A stretch of 5,929 nt of DNA from Bacillota bacterium (GCA_021820825.1 JAKADD010000165.1:1-5929); one strand, 5' to 3'; positions 1 through 5,811 are shown, counted from the stretch's first letter. The notes: generated by a model from the sequence alone, not told the origin. A program made the numbers and translations.

Positions 1-17
1 GTTTGCATAGGATGCCT

Positions 18-1268
18 ATGTCTTCGGTGGTCAAGCAGCTCATTTGGATTCGTGGGTTGCGCAGCATTGGGCAAGGCGCGATGGTCGTCGATCTCACGCT
101 GTACCTCAAAGACCTGCACTGGAGCGGCGCCGCGATTGGCGGCGTGACTTCAGGCGCGGGATTGGTGGGCGCCGCTCTGATCCTGGTGGTGGGCATCCTC
201 AGTGACCGCGTGGGTCGCAAACCATTTTTGCTCGTGTATGAAGTGCTAACCAGTCTGAGTGCGCTGGCGGCGAGTTTCACTTCCTTCGGACTGGTTTTGG
301 TGCTCGCGATCGTGTTGGCAGGCTTTGGCCGCGGGCAAAGTGGGGCAGCCGGTCCGTTTAGTCCTGCGGAACAGGCGCTGCTTGCGAGGTATGTTGTGCG
401 ACACGACCGGGGACGGGTTTTTAGCTTGAATAATGCGGTTGGGTTTGTGGGGATGGCCATTGGGGCGATGTTGGGAGGTCTGCCTGCATGGCTGCACAAG
501 GCGTCGCCTCTTGTCGCGTACCGACCCGTTTTTTTGACTGTGGCTGCGCTGTCTCTGGTGTGTTTCCTGATCATTACCCGCATTCCGGAAACACAGAGAG
601 AGAATGCGCAGCGTCAGGAGGGTTTTGATCCTGCTCTGGAGCAATCTGCCCAAAAGGAAGAAAAGACGATTCGGCGACAGGAAAACCGTTCGATGACGAT
701 GCTGGCTCTGGTCAATGTTCTAAACGGTCTGGCGGTAGGTCTCACAGGTCCCATGATGGCTTACTGGTTTAGCCTTCGCTACGGCGCAAGTACGGGTGAG
801 ATAGGGATGACAATAGCCATCAGTTTCTTGTTGACAGGTCTGTTTTCCGTCGTAAGCGGGAGCATGGCGGCGCGGGTCGGGATGGTAACATCGGTGACGT
901 GGATGCGGGTTTTGGGGTCTGTTTTTATGTTGACGCTTCCTTTTATGCCTAATTTCGCATGGGCGTCAGTCCTGTTTATACTCCGCAATGCAGTCAACCG
1001 CGGTACGCAGGGAAATCGCACGGCTCTGAGCGCAAGCCTGACTCGTGACAAGAGACGTGGACTTGCAACCAGCATTAATGCCCTGTCGATGCGACTCCCG
1101 GCGTCGATCGGGCCCACGGTTTCAGGGTATTTGTTCGATGCGGATTTACTCTCGTTGCCCTTGATTCTGACTGCTGTCCTCCAGTTGGTCAATGCGGGGA
1201 TTTATCAGCGGGTATTCGGGCGCTACGATCGCCAGGGCCAGGATTCCGTGACTTCCGACGGAACATGA
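18..1268 (+). CDS. MFS transporter (putative drug or metabolite exporter)
   Basis: The gene encodes a polytopic inner-membrane protein of about 416 residues, the usual size for a 12-helix major facilitator. Hydrophobic stretches alternate with short polar loops. The motif A loop between helices 2 and 3 is clear (GILSDRVGRKP, residues about 59-69). A long charged loop rich in Gln, Glu, Lys and Arg (about 187-225) separates the two six-helix halves, as expected. MFS proteins of this type use the proton gradient to move small molecules; the substrate cannot be read from the sequence. ATG at 18 is preferred because AGGA at 9-12 sits 5 bases upstream. ATG at 12 and TTG at 3 are in the same frame, and the frame is open to the window edge, so the true start could be further left. 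The gene ends 29 bases from the stop of the convergent SDR gene. No disruption is seen. Confidence 0.88.
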   Translation: MSSVVKQLIWIRGLRSIGQGAMVVDLTLYLKDLHWSGAAIGGVTSGAGLVGAALILVVGILSDRVGRKPFLLVYEVLTSLSALAASFTSFGLVLVLAIVLAGFGRGQSGAAGPFSPAEQALLARYVVRHDRGRVFSLNNAVGFVGMAIGAMLGGLPAWLHKASPLVAYRPVFLTVAALSLVCFLIITRIPETQRENAQRQEGFDPALEQSAQKEEKTIRRQENRSMTMLALVNVLNGLAVGLTGPMMAYWFSLRYGASTGEIGMTIAISFLLTGLFSVVSGSMAARVGMVTSVTWMRVLGSVFMLTLPFMPNFAWASVLFILRNAVNRGTQGNRTALSASLTRDKRRGLATSINALSMRLPASIGPTVSGYLFDADLLSLPLILTAVLQLVNAGIYQRVFGRYDRQGQDSVTSDGT

Positions 1269-1290
1269 AGTGCGGTATAAAATCGCTTCA
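1266..1290. terminator. Weak stem-loop between convergent genes
   Basis: TGAAGTGCG at 1266-1274 can pair with CGCTTCA at 1284-1290 if two bases bulge out, leaving a 9-base AT-rich loop. It lies exactly between the stop codons of the convergent MFS and SDR genes, where a shared terminator is expected. No clear T-run follows on either strand, so the assignment is tentative. Confidence 0.25.
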
Positions 1291-1297
1291 CAGCAGT

Positions 1298-2080
1298 TTA
1301 GACAAGTCCTTTTTCCTTCAACCAAGCGTCAAAATCTTTCGCTACAATCCGTTCTCCAGTAATTCCCTCAGCTGCTGGAGAAGCTAAAAAGACGATCGGA
1401 CGCGCCATCACATCGGGATGGAGAATGGTTGGCATTGATTTGTAGTGATCCGCATATTCTTCCGGGAGCATTCCGGTTAACGTCGCACCGCCAGGCAGCA
1501 ACATGTTGACCGTAACACCAAACTCCCGCAGATCTTCTGCCATAATGTAGGAAAGCGACTCTGTGCCTGCACGCGATGGACCATAAGGAACGAAGCCTTT
1601 TCGCCGCATCGTCTCATGGTTCATGGAGATGTTTACAATGCGCCCCTTACCCTGTTCAACAAACAAGGGTGCAAACCCACGGGAAAGCAGGAAATATCCA
1701 GTCAAATTTGTATCAATCAGGTTCCGGAACCCTTCTGGGGAGACCTTGAAAAATGGTTGTGGCTCAAACATAAACCGTGGATTCACGGTGCGCATGCCAA
1801 TGCCTGCGTTGTTCACCAACACATCGAGCCGGCCCCATGTCTGACGAACCCACGTGACGGCTTCGTTCACCGATTGCATGGAACGAACATCCAGCGGCAA
1901 TGCGTGCGCATCATATCCATCTTGTTGCAGCCGTTGAACAACATTCTCCAATTTGGATCCCGGCCTTGACGCAACCGCTACAGTTGCCCCAGCCTGTAAC
2001 AAAGCTTCTGCCATCGCCAGCCCAAGTCCACTCGAAGCCCCGGTCACTACGGCGAAAACCCCGTTCAATGTAACCTCCAC
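1298..2080 (-). CDS. SDR-family NAD(P)-dependent oxidoreductase
   Basis: This is a classical short-chain dehydrogenase/reductase of 260 residues, full length for the family, probably a cytoplasmic oxidoreductase acting on a carbonyl or hydroxyl group of unknown substrate. The Rossmann motif TGASSGLG is at residues 13-20, NNAG at 90-93, and the active-site Tyr at 166. An Arg soon after the second strand (ASRPG) hints at NADPH preference. The active-site motif reads YGPSR, so the catalytic Lys of YxxxK is Arg170. The Ser of NIS (152) lies 14 residues before Tyr166 rather than the usual 13, with Met at the usual place. The enzyme may therefore be altered or need a shifted alignment. The GTG start at 2080 is chosen because AAGGAGG lies 7 bases upstream. 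The frame continues upstream into an ADH remnant, which is probably not part of this protein. Transcription likely comes through that remnant, since no promoter is seen next to it. Confidence 0.85.
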   Translation of the reverse strand: MEVTLNGVFAVVTGASSGLGLAMAEALLQAGATVAVASRPGSKLENVVQRLQQDGYDAHALPLDVRSMQSVNEAVTWVRQTWGRLDVLVNNAGIGMRTVNPRFMFEPQPFFKVSPEGFRNLIDTNLTGYFLLSRGFAPLFVEQGKGRIVNISMNHETMRRKGFVPYGPSRAGTESLSYIMAEDLREFGVTVNMLLPGGATLTGMLPEEYADHYKSMPTILHPDVMARPIVFLASPAAEGITGERIVAKDFDAWLKEKGLV

Positions 2081-2368
2081 CGTACAGCCTCCTTCATACC
2101 GAATGCGCCCGAACGCCTCTGTCGCCTGCTCCAACGGGAATACTTCTATCCTCGGATGAACATCTGTCAGTATGCTAAAGCGGATTGTATCCTCCGAGTC
2201 TTTCGCTTGACCAGCGGTCCACCCGCGCAAAGTTCGGCGTCCATTTAGAAATTGAATCGCTGTCAACTCCAGCGGATCGTCGGAACCCGCCACAACGATT
2301 ACTTCCCCATTCACGGCGGACAGCAGGGGCCGCCACGTACAAGTTACTGCCCGCCACAAACATGGCAA
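2081..2368 (-). pseudogene. 3' remnant of a medium-chain (zinc-type) alcohol dehydrogenase
   Basis: Translation in the SDR frame gives about 80 residues typical of the C-terminal end of zinc-type alcohol dehydrogenases. They run from LSAVNGEVIVVAG (strand of the cofactor domain) through FLNGRRTLRGW to HPRIEVFPLEQATEAFGRIR, the end of the catalytic domain. The GroES-like zinc domain and most of the cofactor-binding domain, roughly the first three quarters of a normal 340-residue enzyme, are missing. Recognisable similarity starts near 2326; residues upstream (MPCLWRAVTC) do not resemble the family. There is no stop before the SDR. In the neighbouring frame the end reads EAVRWRLH then a stop at 2065-2067, which looks more like a normal ADH tail, so a one-base frameshift near the 3' end is possible. 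A nonfunctional relic of an ADH-SDR gene pair is the best reading; a deliberate fusion is less likely. Confidence 0.7.
2088..2094 (-). promoter_or_regulatory. Ribosome binding site of the SDR gene
   Basis: The minus strand reads AAGGAGG, a full match to the Bacillota anti-16S sequence, 7 bases before the GTG at 2080. It decides the SDR start and argues that the SDR is translated on its own rather than as a fusion with the ADH remnant in which the site lies. Confidence 0.8.
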
Positions 2369-2377
2369 CCGTTTGTT

Positions 2378-2414
2378 ACCCCGCCATTCATCTGTTCCTC
2401 ATGGAAGGCGGGGT
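2378..2414. repeat. Inverted repeat with 8-bp GC-rich stem
   Basis: ACCCCGCC at 2378-2385 and GGCGGGGT at 2407-2414 are exact reverse complements. A few further pairs (TTC with GAA) can extend the stem inward past a bulged A. It lies 17 bases beyond the stop of the isochorismatase gene, between that gene and the ADH remnant. It could act as a transcription barrier or RNA end for the isochorismatase, but no T-run follows in the minus direction (the next bases are AACAAAC). It could also mark the junction where the ADH was cut. Confidence 0.5.
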
Positions 2415-2430
2415 TGCAGGCTCAAGGGGA

Positions 2431-3018
2431 TTATTTCCGCACACCGAGGGCTTGGAGCACCTCTGCCGTGCGCCGGATGCGGCCGATACGGGCGAACACC
2501 GTCTCCAGAGCAAAGGCATGGGCGGCGGACGTTCGCGCAGAGCAGGCGTCCTCGACGATGATCTGCTGATAGCCGCGCTCGTAGGCGTCGCGGGCCGTGC
2601 TTTCCACGCCGTAATTCGTCGAAATGCCGCACAGCACCAGGGTCTCGATCCCGCGGCGGCGAAGCTGGAGATCCAAATCGGTGCCATAAAAGGCGCCCCA
2701 TTGCCGCTTGCGCACCACGTGATCGCCTGGTTTCGGCCCAAGTTCGGACACAATCGTATCCCAACCGGGTGGCAGTGCCCCCGTGGGCGCCGACTGGTCG
2801 GCGTGGGGGCGGAGCGCGTCCTGGCCGTCCGGGGACGGTCCCACATGCACCAACACGACGAACGCTCCCACCGCTCGACATGCGTCAGCCAGTTGGGCGG
2901 CGTGGGTTATCACGGTAGTTGCCGAGTGCGGTTCGGCTGGCATTTGGACAATCCCTTGTTGCAGATCAATGACTACCAGCGCCATGCGCTGGGGATTCAA
3001 CTGGAGTGCGTCAGACAT
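2431..3018 (-). CDS. Isochorismatase-family cysteine hydrolase (YecD/YcaC-like)
   Basis: The 195-residue product is full length for the isochorismatase-like alpha/beta hydrolase family, which cleaves amide or vinyl-ether bonds with an Asp-Lys-Cys triad. All three appear in place: Asp18 in VVIDLQ, Lys104 in VRKRQWGAFYGTDLDLQLRR, and Cys130 in VLCGISTNYGVESTARDA. The Lys and Cys segments closely resemble E. coli YecD as I remember it, so a cytoplasmic amidase-like hydrolase of unknown substrate is more likely than a true siderophore isochorismatase; no siderophore genes are nearby. ATG at 3018 is preferred to TTG at 3021 because GGGGAGGG lies 6 bases upstream. The gene is visibly richer in G+C than its neighbours (about 63% in line 2581-2640), which suggests separate origin. 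It points the same way as the ADH remnant and SDR, and may supply their transcription. Confidence 0.9.
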   Translation of the reverse strand: MSDALQLNPQRMALVVIDLQQGIVQMPAEPHSATTVITHAAQLADACRAVGAFVVLVHVGPSPDGQDALRPHADQSAPTGALPPGWDTIVSELGPKPGDHVVRKRQWGAFYGTDLDLQLRRRGIETLVLCGISTNYGVESTARDAYERGYQQIIVEDACSARTSAAHAFALETVFARIGRIRRTAEVLQALGVRK

Positions 3019-3024
3019 CAAAAT

Positions 3025-3032
3025 CCCTCCCC
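3025..3032 (-). promoter_or_regulatory. Ribosome binding site of the isochorismatase-family gene
   Basis: The minus strand reads GGGGAGGG, ending 6 bases before ATG 3018. It favours that ATG over the adjacent TTG at 3021. The bases GATTTTGATG that follow also contain a TGA that would end an upstream open frame one base into the start codon. Confidence 0.75.
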
Positions 3033-3045
3033 AAGCATAATTAAT

Positions 3046-3075
3046 GACGCCGCTCCCCTTGACGCGAGCGGCGTC
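3046..3075 (-). promoter_or_regulatory. Perfect 10-bp hairpin in the isochorismatase leader
   Basis: GACGCCGCTC (3046-3055) and GAGCGGCGTC (3066-3075) are exact reverse complements around a 10-base loop. In the minus-strand RNA the hairpin ends about 14 nt before the Shine-Dalgarno sequence. No U-run follows, so it is not a standard terminator, and it does not cover the ribosome site directly. A role in leader folding, RNA stability or protein binding is possible. Confidence 0.55.
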
Positions 3076-3122
3076 GCCGTCACAGCGCCGATAGCCCTTC
3101 CTCCGCAGGTGACCGGTGCGAC
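3073..3122 (-). promoter_or_regulatory. Second leader stem overlapping the 10-bp hairpin
   Basis: In minus-strand RNA, GUCGCACCGGUCAC (3122-3109) can pair with GUGACGGCGAC (3083-3073) as about 11 pairs with a CA bulge and a single G bulge, enclosing a G-rich 25-nt loop. Its last three bases (3073-3075) also belong to the 10-bp hairpin, so the two structures compete at their base. This is the kind of arrangement seen in regulatory leaders, but it matches no riboswitch class I can recall. Chance pairing in GC-rich DNA is not excluded. Confidence 0.35.
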
Positions 3123-3187
3123 TCTTCCGTATGGAGACTCCACTGCAACGCCCCCCTTGTTTGTAATCAGCCCAACAGTGCCCCTAT

Positions 3188-3196
3188 ATAGTACCA
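3188..3196 (-). promoter_or_regulatory. Candidate extended -10 promoter for the isochorismatase leader
   Basis: The minus strand reads TGGTACTAT: an extended -10 TG, one base, then TACTAT (5 of 6 to TATAAT). No good -35 box is found at 16-18 bases upstream, which extended -10 promoters tolerate. Transcription would begin near 3181 and give a leader of about 160 nt before ATG 3018, containing both stems described above. Confidence 0.4.
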
Positions 3197-3408
3197 TCAT
3201 CGTAACATGAGAGGAAGCAACCGCAATGCCGTAGTGGGCAGCAGTGGATGCTGATGCAACGACATCCGCTTGTGGTTTGATCAGGCGAGTGTTCACCGAG
3301 GGACGTTATAGGCTAATTTGTACAGCGCTCCGCTCTAGATAAACAGGAATTTATTGAAAAATCAACTGGCGGTTTAGTTTCACTATTGACGACGCAGAGA
3401 AACACACC
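3197..3408. other. Divergent intergenic region, no gene recognised
   Basis: This stretch lies between the divergent isochorismatase and MarR-GNAT promoters. An open frame of 92 codons on the minus strand (GTG at 3296 to TGA at 3018) crosses it, but has no ribosome site and no recognisable product. The part from about 3330 to 3390 is AT-rich. TTGACGA occurs at 3386-3392 and again at 3409-3415; only the second has a suitable -10 box. Nothing else is supported. Confidence 0.5.
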
Positions 3409-3438
3409 TTGACGATAGTTGCTTTTAGCATGTATATT
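3409..3438 (+). promoter_or_regulatory. Sigma-A type promoter of the MarR-GNAT operon
   Basis: A -35 box TTGACG (3409-3414; 5 of 6 to TTGACA) is followed after 18 bases by TATATT (3433-3438; 5 of 6 to TATAAT). Transcription would start near 3445, leaving a short leader of about 30 bases to ATG 3474. The -10 box sits in the centre of the palindromic operator, so a bound repressor would block RNA polymerase directly. Confidence 0.8.
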
Positions 3439-3457
3439 ATGTGCTAAAAGCAACTAT
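3415..3457. promoter_or_regulatory. Palindromic operator, 16-bp perfect arms, probable MarR site
   Basis: ATAGTTGCTTTTAGCA (3415-3430) and TGCTAAAAGCAACTAT (3442-3457) are exact reverse complements around 11 bases that hold the -10 box. The left arm starts directly after the -35 box and the right arm ends 3 bases before the ribosome site. MarR proteins bind as dimers to palindromes overlapping their own promoters, so autorepression by the encoded MarR-GNAT protein is the natural inference. The arms are longer than most MarR sites; each contains a smaller GCT-AGC palindrome, so two dimers could bind. Confidence 0.82.
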
Positions 3458-3460
3458 ATT

Positions 3461-3467
3461 GGAGGGG
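3461..3467 (+). promoter_or_regulatory. Ribosome binding site of the MarR-GNAT gene
   Basis: GGAGGGG lies at 3461-3467, with its GGAGG core 8 bases before ATG 3474. This decides the start: a GTG at 3441 in the same frame lies inside the operator, upstream of the predicted transcription start, and has no such site. Confidence 0.85.
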
Positions 3468-3473
3468 ATAGAG

Positions 3474-4403
3474 ATGACCGAGTTTAACTCAGAAGACCGC
3501 ATTGCCTCGATTCGGCGGTTTAATCGTTTTTTTACAAGAAAACTTGGCGTTTTGAGAGAAGGTTTGTTGCATAGCCCGTACTCACTCAGTGAATCTCGAA
3601 TAATTTATGAAATTGCTAACCGGGCTAACCTAATTGCGGCTGAACTTTCAAAGGAGTTGGGGCTGGATGCTGGATATCTCAGTCGCATTTTAGATCGGCT
3701 CGAACAACAGGGATTGATTCAGAAGGTTCATTCCGAATTGGATGCACGGCAGCGTTTTCTTCAGCTTACGAAGGAAGGTGAAAAGGCATTTAAGTTGCTG
3801 GACGACCGTTCGCGAGAAGAGATATCGGAGATGCTGAGCCGTCTTTCTGAGAAAGATCAAGAGAAGTTACTTCAAGCAATGCACACTGTCCAGCAGGTGC
3901 TAGGTGAAGAACTTAAATATTCGGAGCCTTATGTTCTTCGTCAACATGAACCAGGCGACATGGGGTGGGTCATTCATATGCATGGTCGTCAATATGCAGA
4001 AGAGTACGGCTGGGATGAACACTTCGAAGCATTGGTAGCACAAATTTGTTCTGATTTTATCAACAATTATGATCCAAATAAAGAACGTTGCTGGATTGCA
4101 GAAATGGATGGACAGATTGTCGGTTCTGTATTTGTTGTAAAAGAAAGTGAAGAGTTCGCCAAGCTTCGTCTCTTGCTAGTCGACCCGAAGGCTCGTGGTT
4201 TGGGACTTGGAACACGTCTCGTTGATGAGTGCATACGCTTTGCTCGGCGTAAGGGATACAAATCACTTGTTTTATGGACCAACAGCGTGCTTGAATCGGC
4301 AAGGAACATCTACAGGAACGCGGGGTTTAAACTCGTTGCCGAGGAACCGCACCATAGTTATGGTCATGATTTAGTCGGTGAGACTTGGGAGTTGTCACTG
4401 TGA
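3474..4403 (+). CDS. MarR-family regulator fused to GNAT N-acetyltransferase
   Basis: The 309-residue protein joins two domains, a known bacterial arrangement. Residues about 10-145 are a MarR winged helix-turn-helix: dimer helix RFNRFFTRKLGVL, recognition region around AAELSKELGLDAGYLSRILDRL (about 55-76), and wing DARQRFLQLT (90-99). Residues about 150-309 are a GNAT domain with the acetyl-CoA loop RGLGLG (241-246) preceded by LRLLLVDPKA, and the late strand-helix NSVLESARNIYRNAGF (270-285). The MarR half should repress its own operon through the palindrome at the promoter; the GNAT half should acetylate a small molecule or protein from acetyl-CoA, substrate unknown. Both domains look complete. 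The stop overlaps the GTG of the downstream MFS gene as GTGA, which implies translational coupling and a shared role, probably resistance or export. The gene is AT-richer than the isochorismatase segment. Confidence 0.92.
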   Translation: MTEFNSEDRIASIRRFNRFFTRKLGVLREGLLHSPYSLSESRIIYEIANRANLIAAELSKELGLDAGYLSRILDRLEQQGLIQKVHSELDARQRFLQLTKEGEKAFKLLDDRSREEISEMLSRLSEKDQEKLLQAMHTVQQVLGEELKYSEPYVLRQHEPGDMGWVIHMHGRQYAEEYGWDEHFEALVAQICSDFINNYDPNKERCWIAEMDGQIVGSVFVVKESEEFAKLRLLLVDPKARGLGLGTRLVDECIRFARRKGYKSLVLWTNSVLESARNIYRNAGFKLVAEEPHHSYGHDLVGETWELSL

Positions 4404-4792
4404 GTTCGCCTGGTAGAACCAGTTGGCGAACAATCGTTGCGTCCGTGATAGCAACATTTGCCGCAGTGACGCCAGGATTCATGGTAGGCACCTTAGTCGG
4501 TCCAATTTCGAAAGAGTTTCGTATAAGCACTGTGGTATTGGGAATGGTTCTTGCCTGTTTTTTTGCCTTCACAGCTATCGGATCGCCCTTTTCTGCAAGA
4601 CTTGCTGAACGCATCTCTCCTGCGTTACAACTGGCGCTAGCGACGTTTCTGGCGGGGAGCGTAATGATAGGGATTGGACACGTTTCTTGGATTTGGTCCT
4701 GCACTCTGCTTCTTGCTGTAGCTGGTTTGGCAAACTCGTTGGTTCAGCCCGCTGTCGGGCGCATTCTCAGCTTAGGAGTATCCAGACGGTAA
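4400..4792 (+). pseudogene. Truncated MFS transporter, first four helices only
   Basis: The frame begins at GTG 4400, overlapping the MarR-GNAT stop by four bases (GTGA), with GGAG at 4388-4391 eight bases upstream. It encodes 130 residues with four hydrophobic helices (about 11-35, 46-63, 74-92, 98-120). The short loop GSPFSARLAERIS between helices 2 and 3 matches the motif A position of MFS exporters. A normal member has 12 helices and about 400 residues, so two thirds is missing. The MFS-like sequence stops at about GVSRR, and a TAA follows at 4790-4792, created where it joins the SNF2 fragment. Before truncation it was probably the efflux partner controlled by the MarR-GNAT protein. The short product, if made, is unlikely to transport anything. 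Confidence 0.8.
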
Positions 4793-5799
4793 CGCCGATA
4801 GAAAACAGCATGGAAGAGTTGTTCAATCTTATTACCCTGCTAAGACCGGGTCAATTGCACACCGAGGCCGAATACAAGCGCAAGTACGTCAACAGCCGCG
4901 ATCCCTTGAAACCCAAAAATGTGGACGAGTTGAAATGGGTCGTTCAAAGTGTCATGATTCGCAACCGCCGCAGTACCACTGGGATGATCCAGGCGGGGCG
5001 CACGGCAGATACATTCATCGTAGATCCGGACGACATGGAACAAAGGTTTTATGCGGAGTTATCTGAATTTGTGAAGTCACAGCTGAGCGCTGCGAAAGAC
5101 AAACAGGGAGCATTTCACCCATTTGTTCTGAAGAGTCTCCTGCACCAGGCAGGCAGCAGCGCTGTCTGTACGATACCGACTCTGCGTAAACTGCGGAGTG
5201 AAGAAAGAGGCTTGTCCGCGTCCGTGGTTGAACAGATCGTGGAACTGGAAGAACTGTCCGCTCACATGAATGTGTCGGCAAAAATGACGCATCTGCAGCG
5301 CCTGCTTGAAGCGGCGCCGGATCAAACTCTGGTTTTTACCGGATTTGTGGAAACCCAAAAGGCGATCACCCATTTTTTGAGCGATCATGGAATTCATGCG
5401 GTGGAATTTCACGGTGGCATGAGCAGAACAGAAAAAGAGCAGTCCATTCACCAGTTTCGCGAGGGTGCTCCGGTCTTGGTGAGCACAGAGTCGGGTGGCG
5501 AAGGGCGCAACCTGCAATTCTGTCATTGGATGATCAACTTCGATATCCCATGGAATCCCATGCGCATTGAACAGAGAATCGGACGCATTCACCGTATTGG
5601 CCAGGAACATGAGGTGAACATTTACAACCTGGTGGCGCGCGGCACCATGGAGGAACACATTTTGCATATCCTCGACGCGAAAATCAACATGTTTCAGCTG
5701 GTTGTCGGTGAACTGGACATGATTCTCGGTTCATTGGAGAACAGGAGAGACTTTGAAGATGTGCTAGTGAGATTCCCGCTGAGGAGGATGGGCGCCTAA
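4786..5799 (+). pseudogene. C-terminal half of an SNF2-family DEAD/DEAH helicase
   Basis: From about 4786 the translation begins abruptly inside helicase motif III (TVTPIENSMEELFNLITLLRP, normally TATPxxN). It continues through PKNVDELKWVVQSVMIRNRRS, motif IV region TLVFTGFVETQKAI, motif V VLVSTESGGEGRNLQF and motif VI QRIGRIHRIGQ (5572-5604). The second RecA-like lobe is thus present. The first lobe, with Walker A and the DExx box, is absent, so ATP-driven translocation cannot occur. It resembles the B. subtilis YqhH type of SNF2 protein as I know it. The first in-frame ATG at 4810 has no ribosome site. The end, FEDVLVRFPLRRMGA, departs from the acidic FEDxxxDIW-type tail I would expect in relatives, so the 3' end may be altered as well. 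It is in a different frame from the broken MFS gene and joined to it without any spacer. Confidence 0.8.
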
Positions 5800-5807
5800 A
5801 GGCCCCC
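5790..5807 (+). terminator. Small GC-rich hairpin after the SNF2 fragment
   Basis: GGGCGCC (5790-5796) can pair with GGCCCCC (5801-5807) across a TAAA loop as two 3-bp blocks around a C-C mismatch. It overlaps the SNF2 stop codon. No T-run follows, so this is only a weak terminator candidate. Confidence 0.2.
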
Positions 5808-5811
5808 CCCC
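5803..5811. repeat. Run of nine C residues
   Basis: Nine consecutive Cs follow the SNF2 stop codon. Such runs are prone to slippage in replication and to sequencing error, so reading frames crossing this point should be treated with care. Confidence 0.7.

Noticed and set aside
246..1192. Two minus-strand open frames inside the first MFS gene
   Set aside because: They are antisense to a convincing 12-helix transporter and show no family features.
1298..2368. Single 356-residue ADH-SDR fusion gene
   Set aside because: The ADH part is only the C-terminal quarter, and a strong AAGGAGG site 7 bases before GTG 2080 marks the SDR start.
3019..3181. Known riboswitch (guanidine, glycine, TPP, cobalamin, c-di-AMP, ZTP)
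   Set aside because: None of the conserved core sequences I know for these classes could be found in the minus-strand leader.
2185..3210. Plus-strand open frame of 341 codons
   Set aside because: It lies antisense to the ADH remnant, the isochorismatase gene and its leader, which have clear family motifs. Its own translation shows no recognisable domain; it is a shadow of GC-rich codons.
3441..3473. Upstream GTG start for the MarR-GNAT gene
   Set aside because: It lies within the operator, upstream of the predicted transcription start, while ATG 3474 has a GGAGG site 8 bases upstream.
4687..4785. N-terminal extension of the SNF2 frame
   Set aside because: These codons are the off-frame reading of the MFS fragment (MDLVLHSASC and following); helicase similarity starts only at about 4786.
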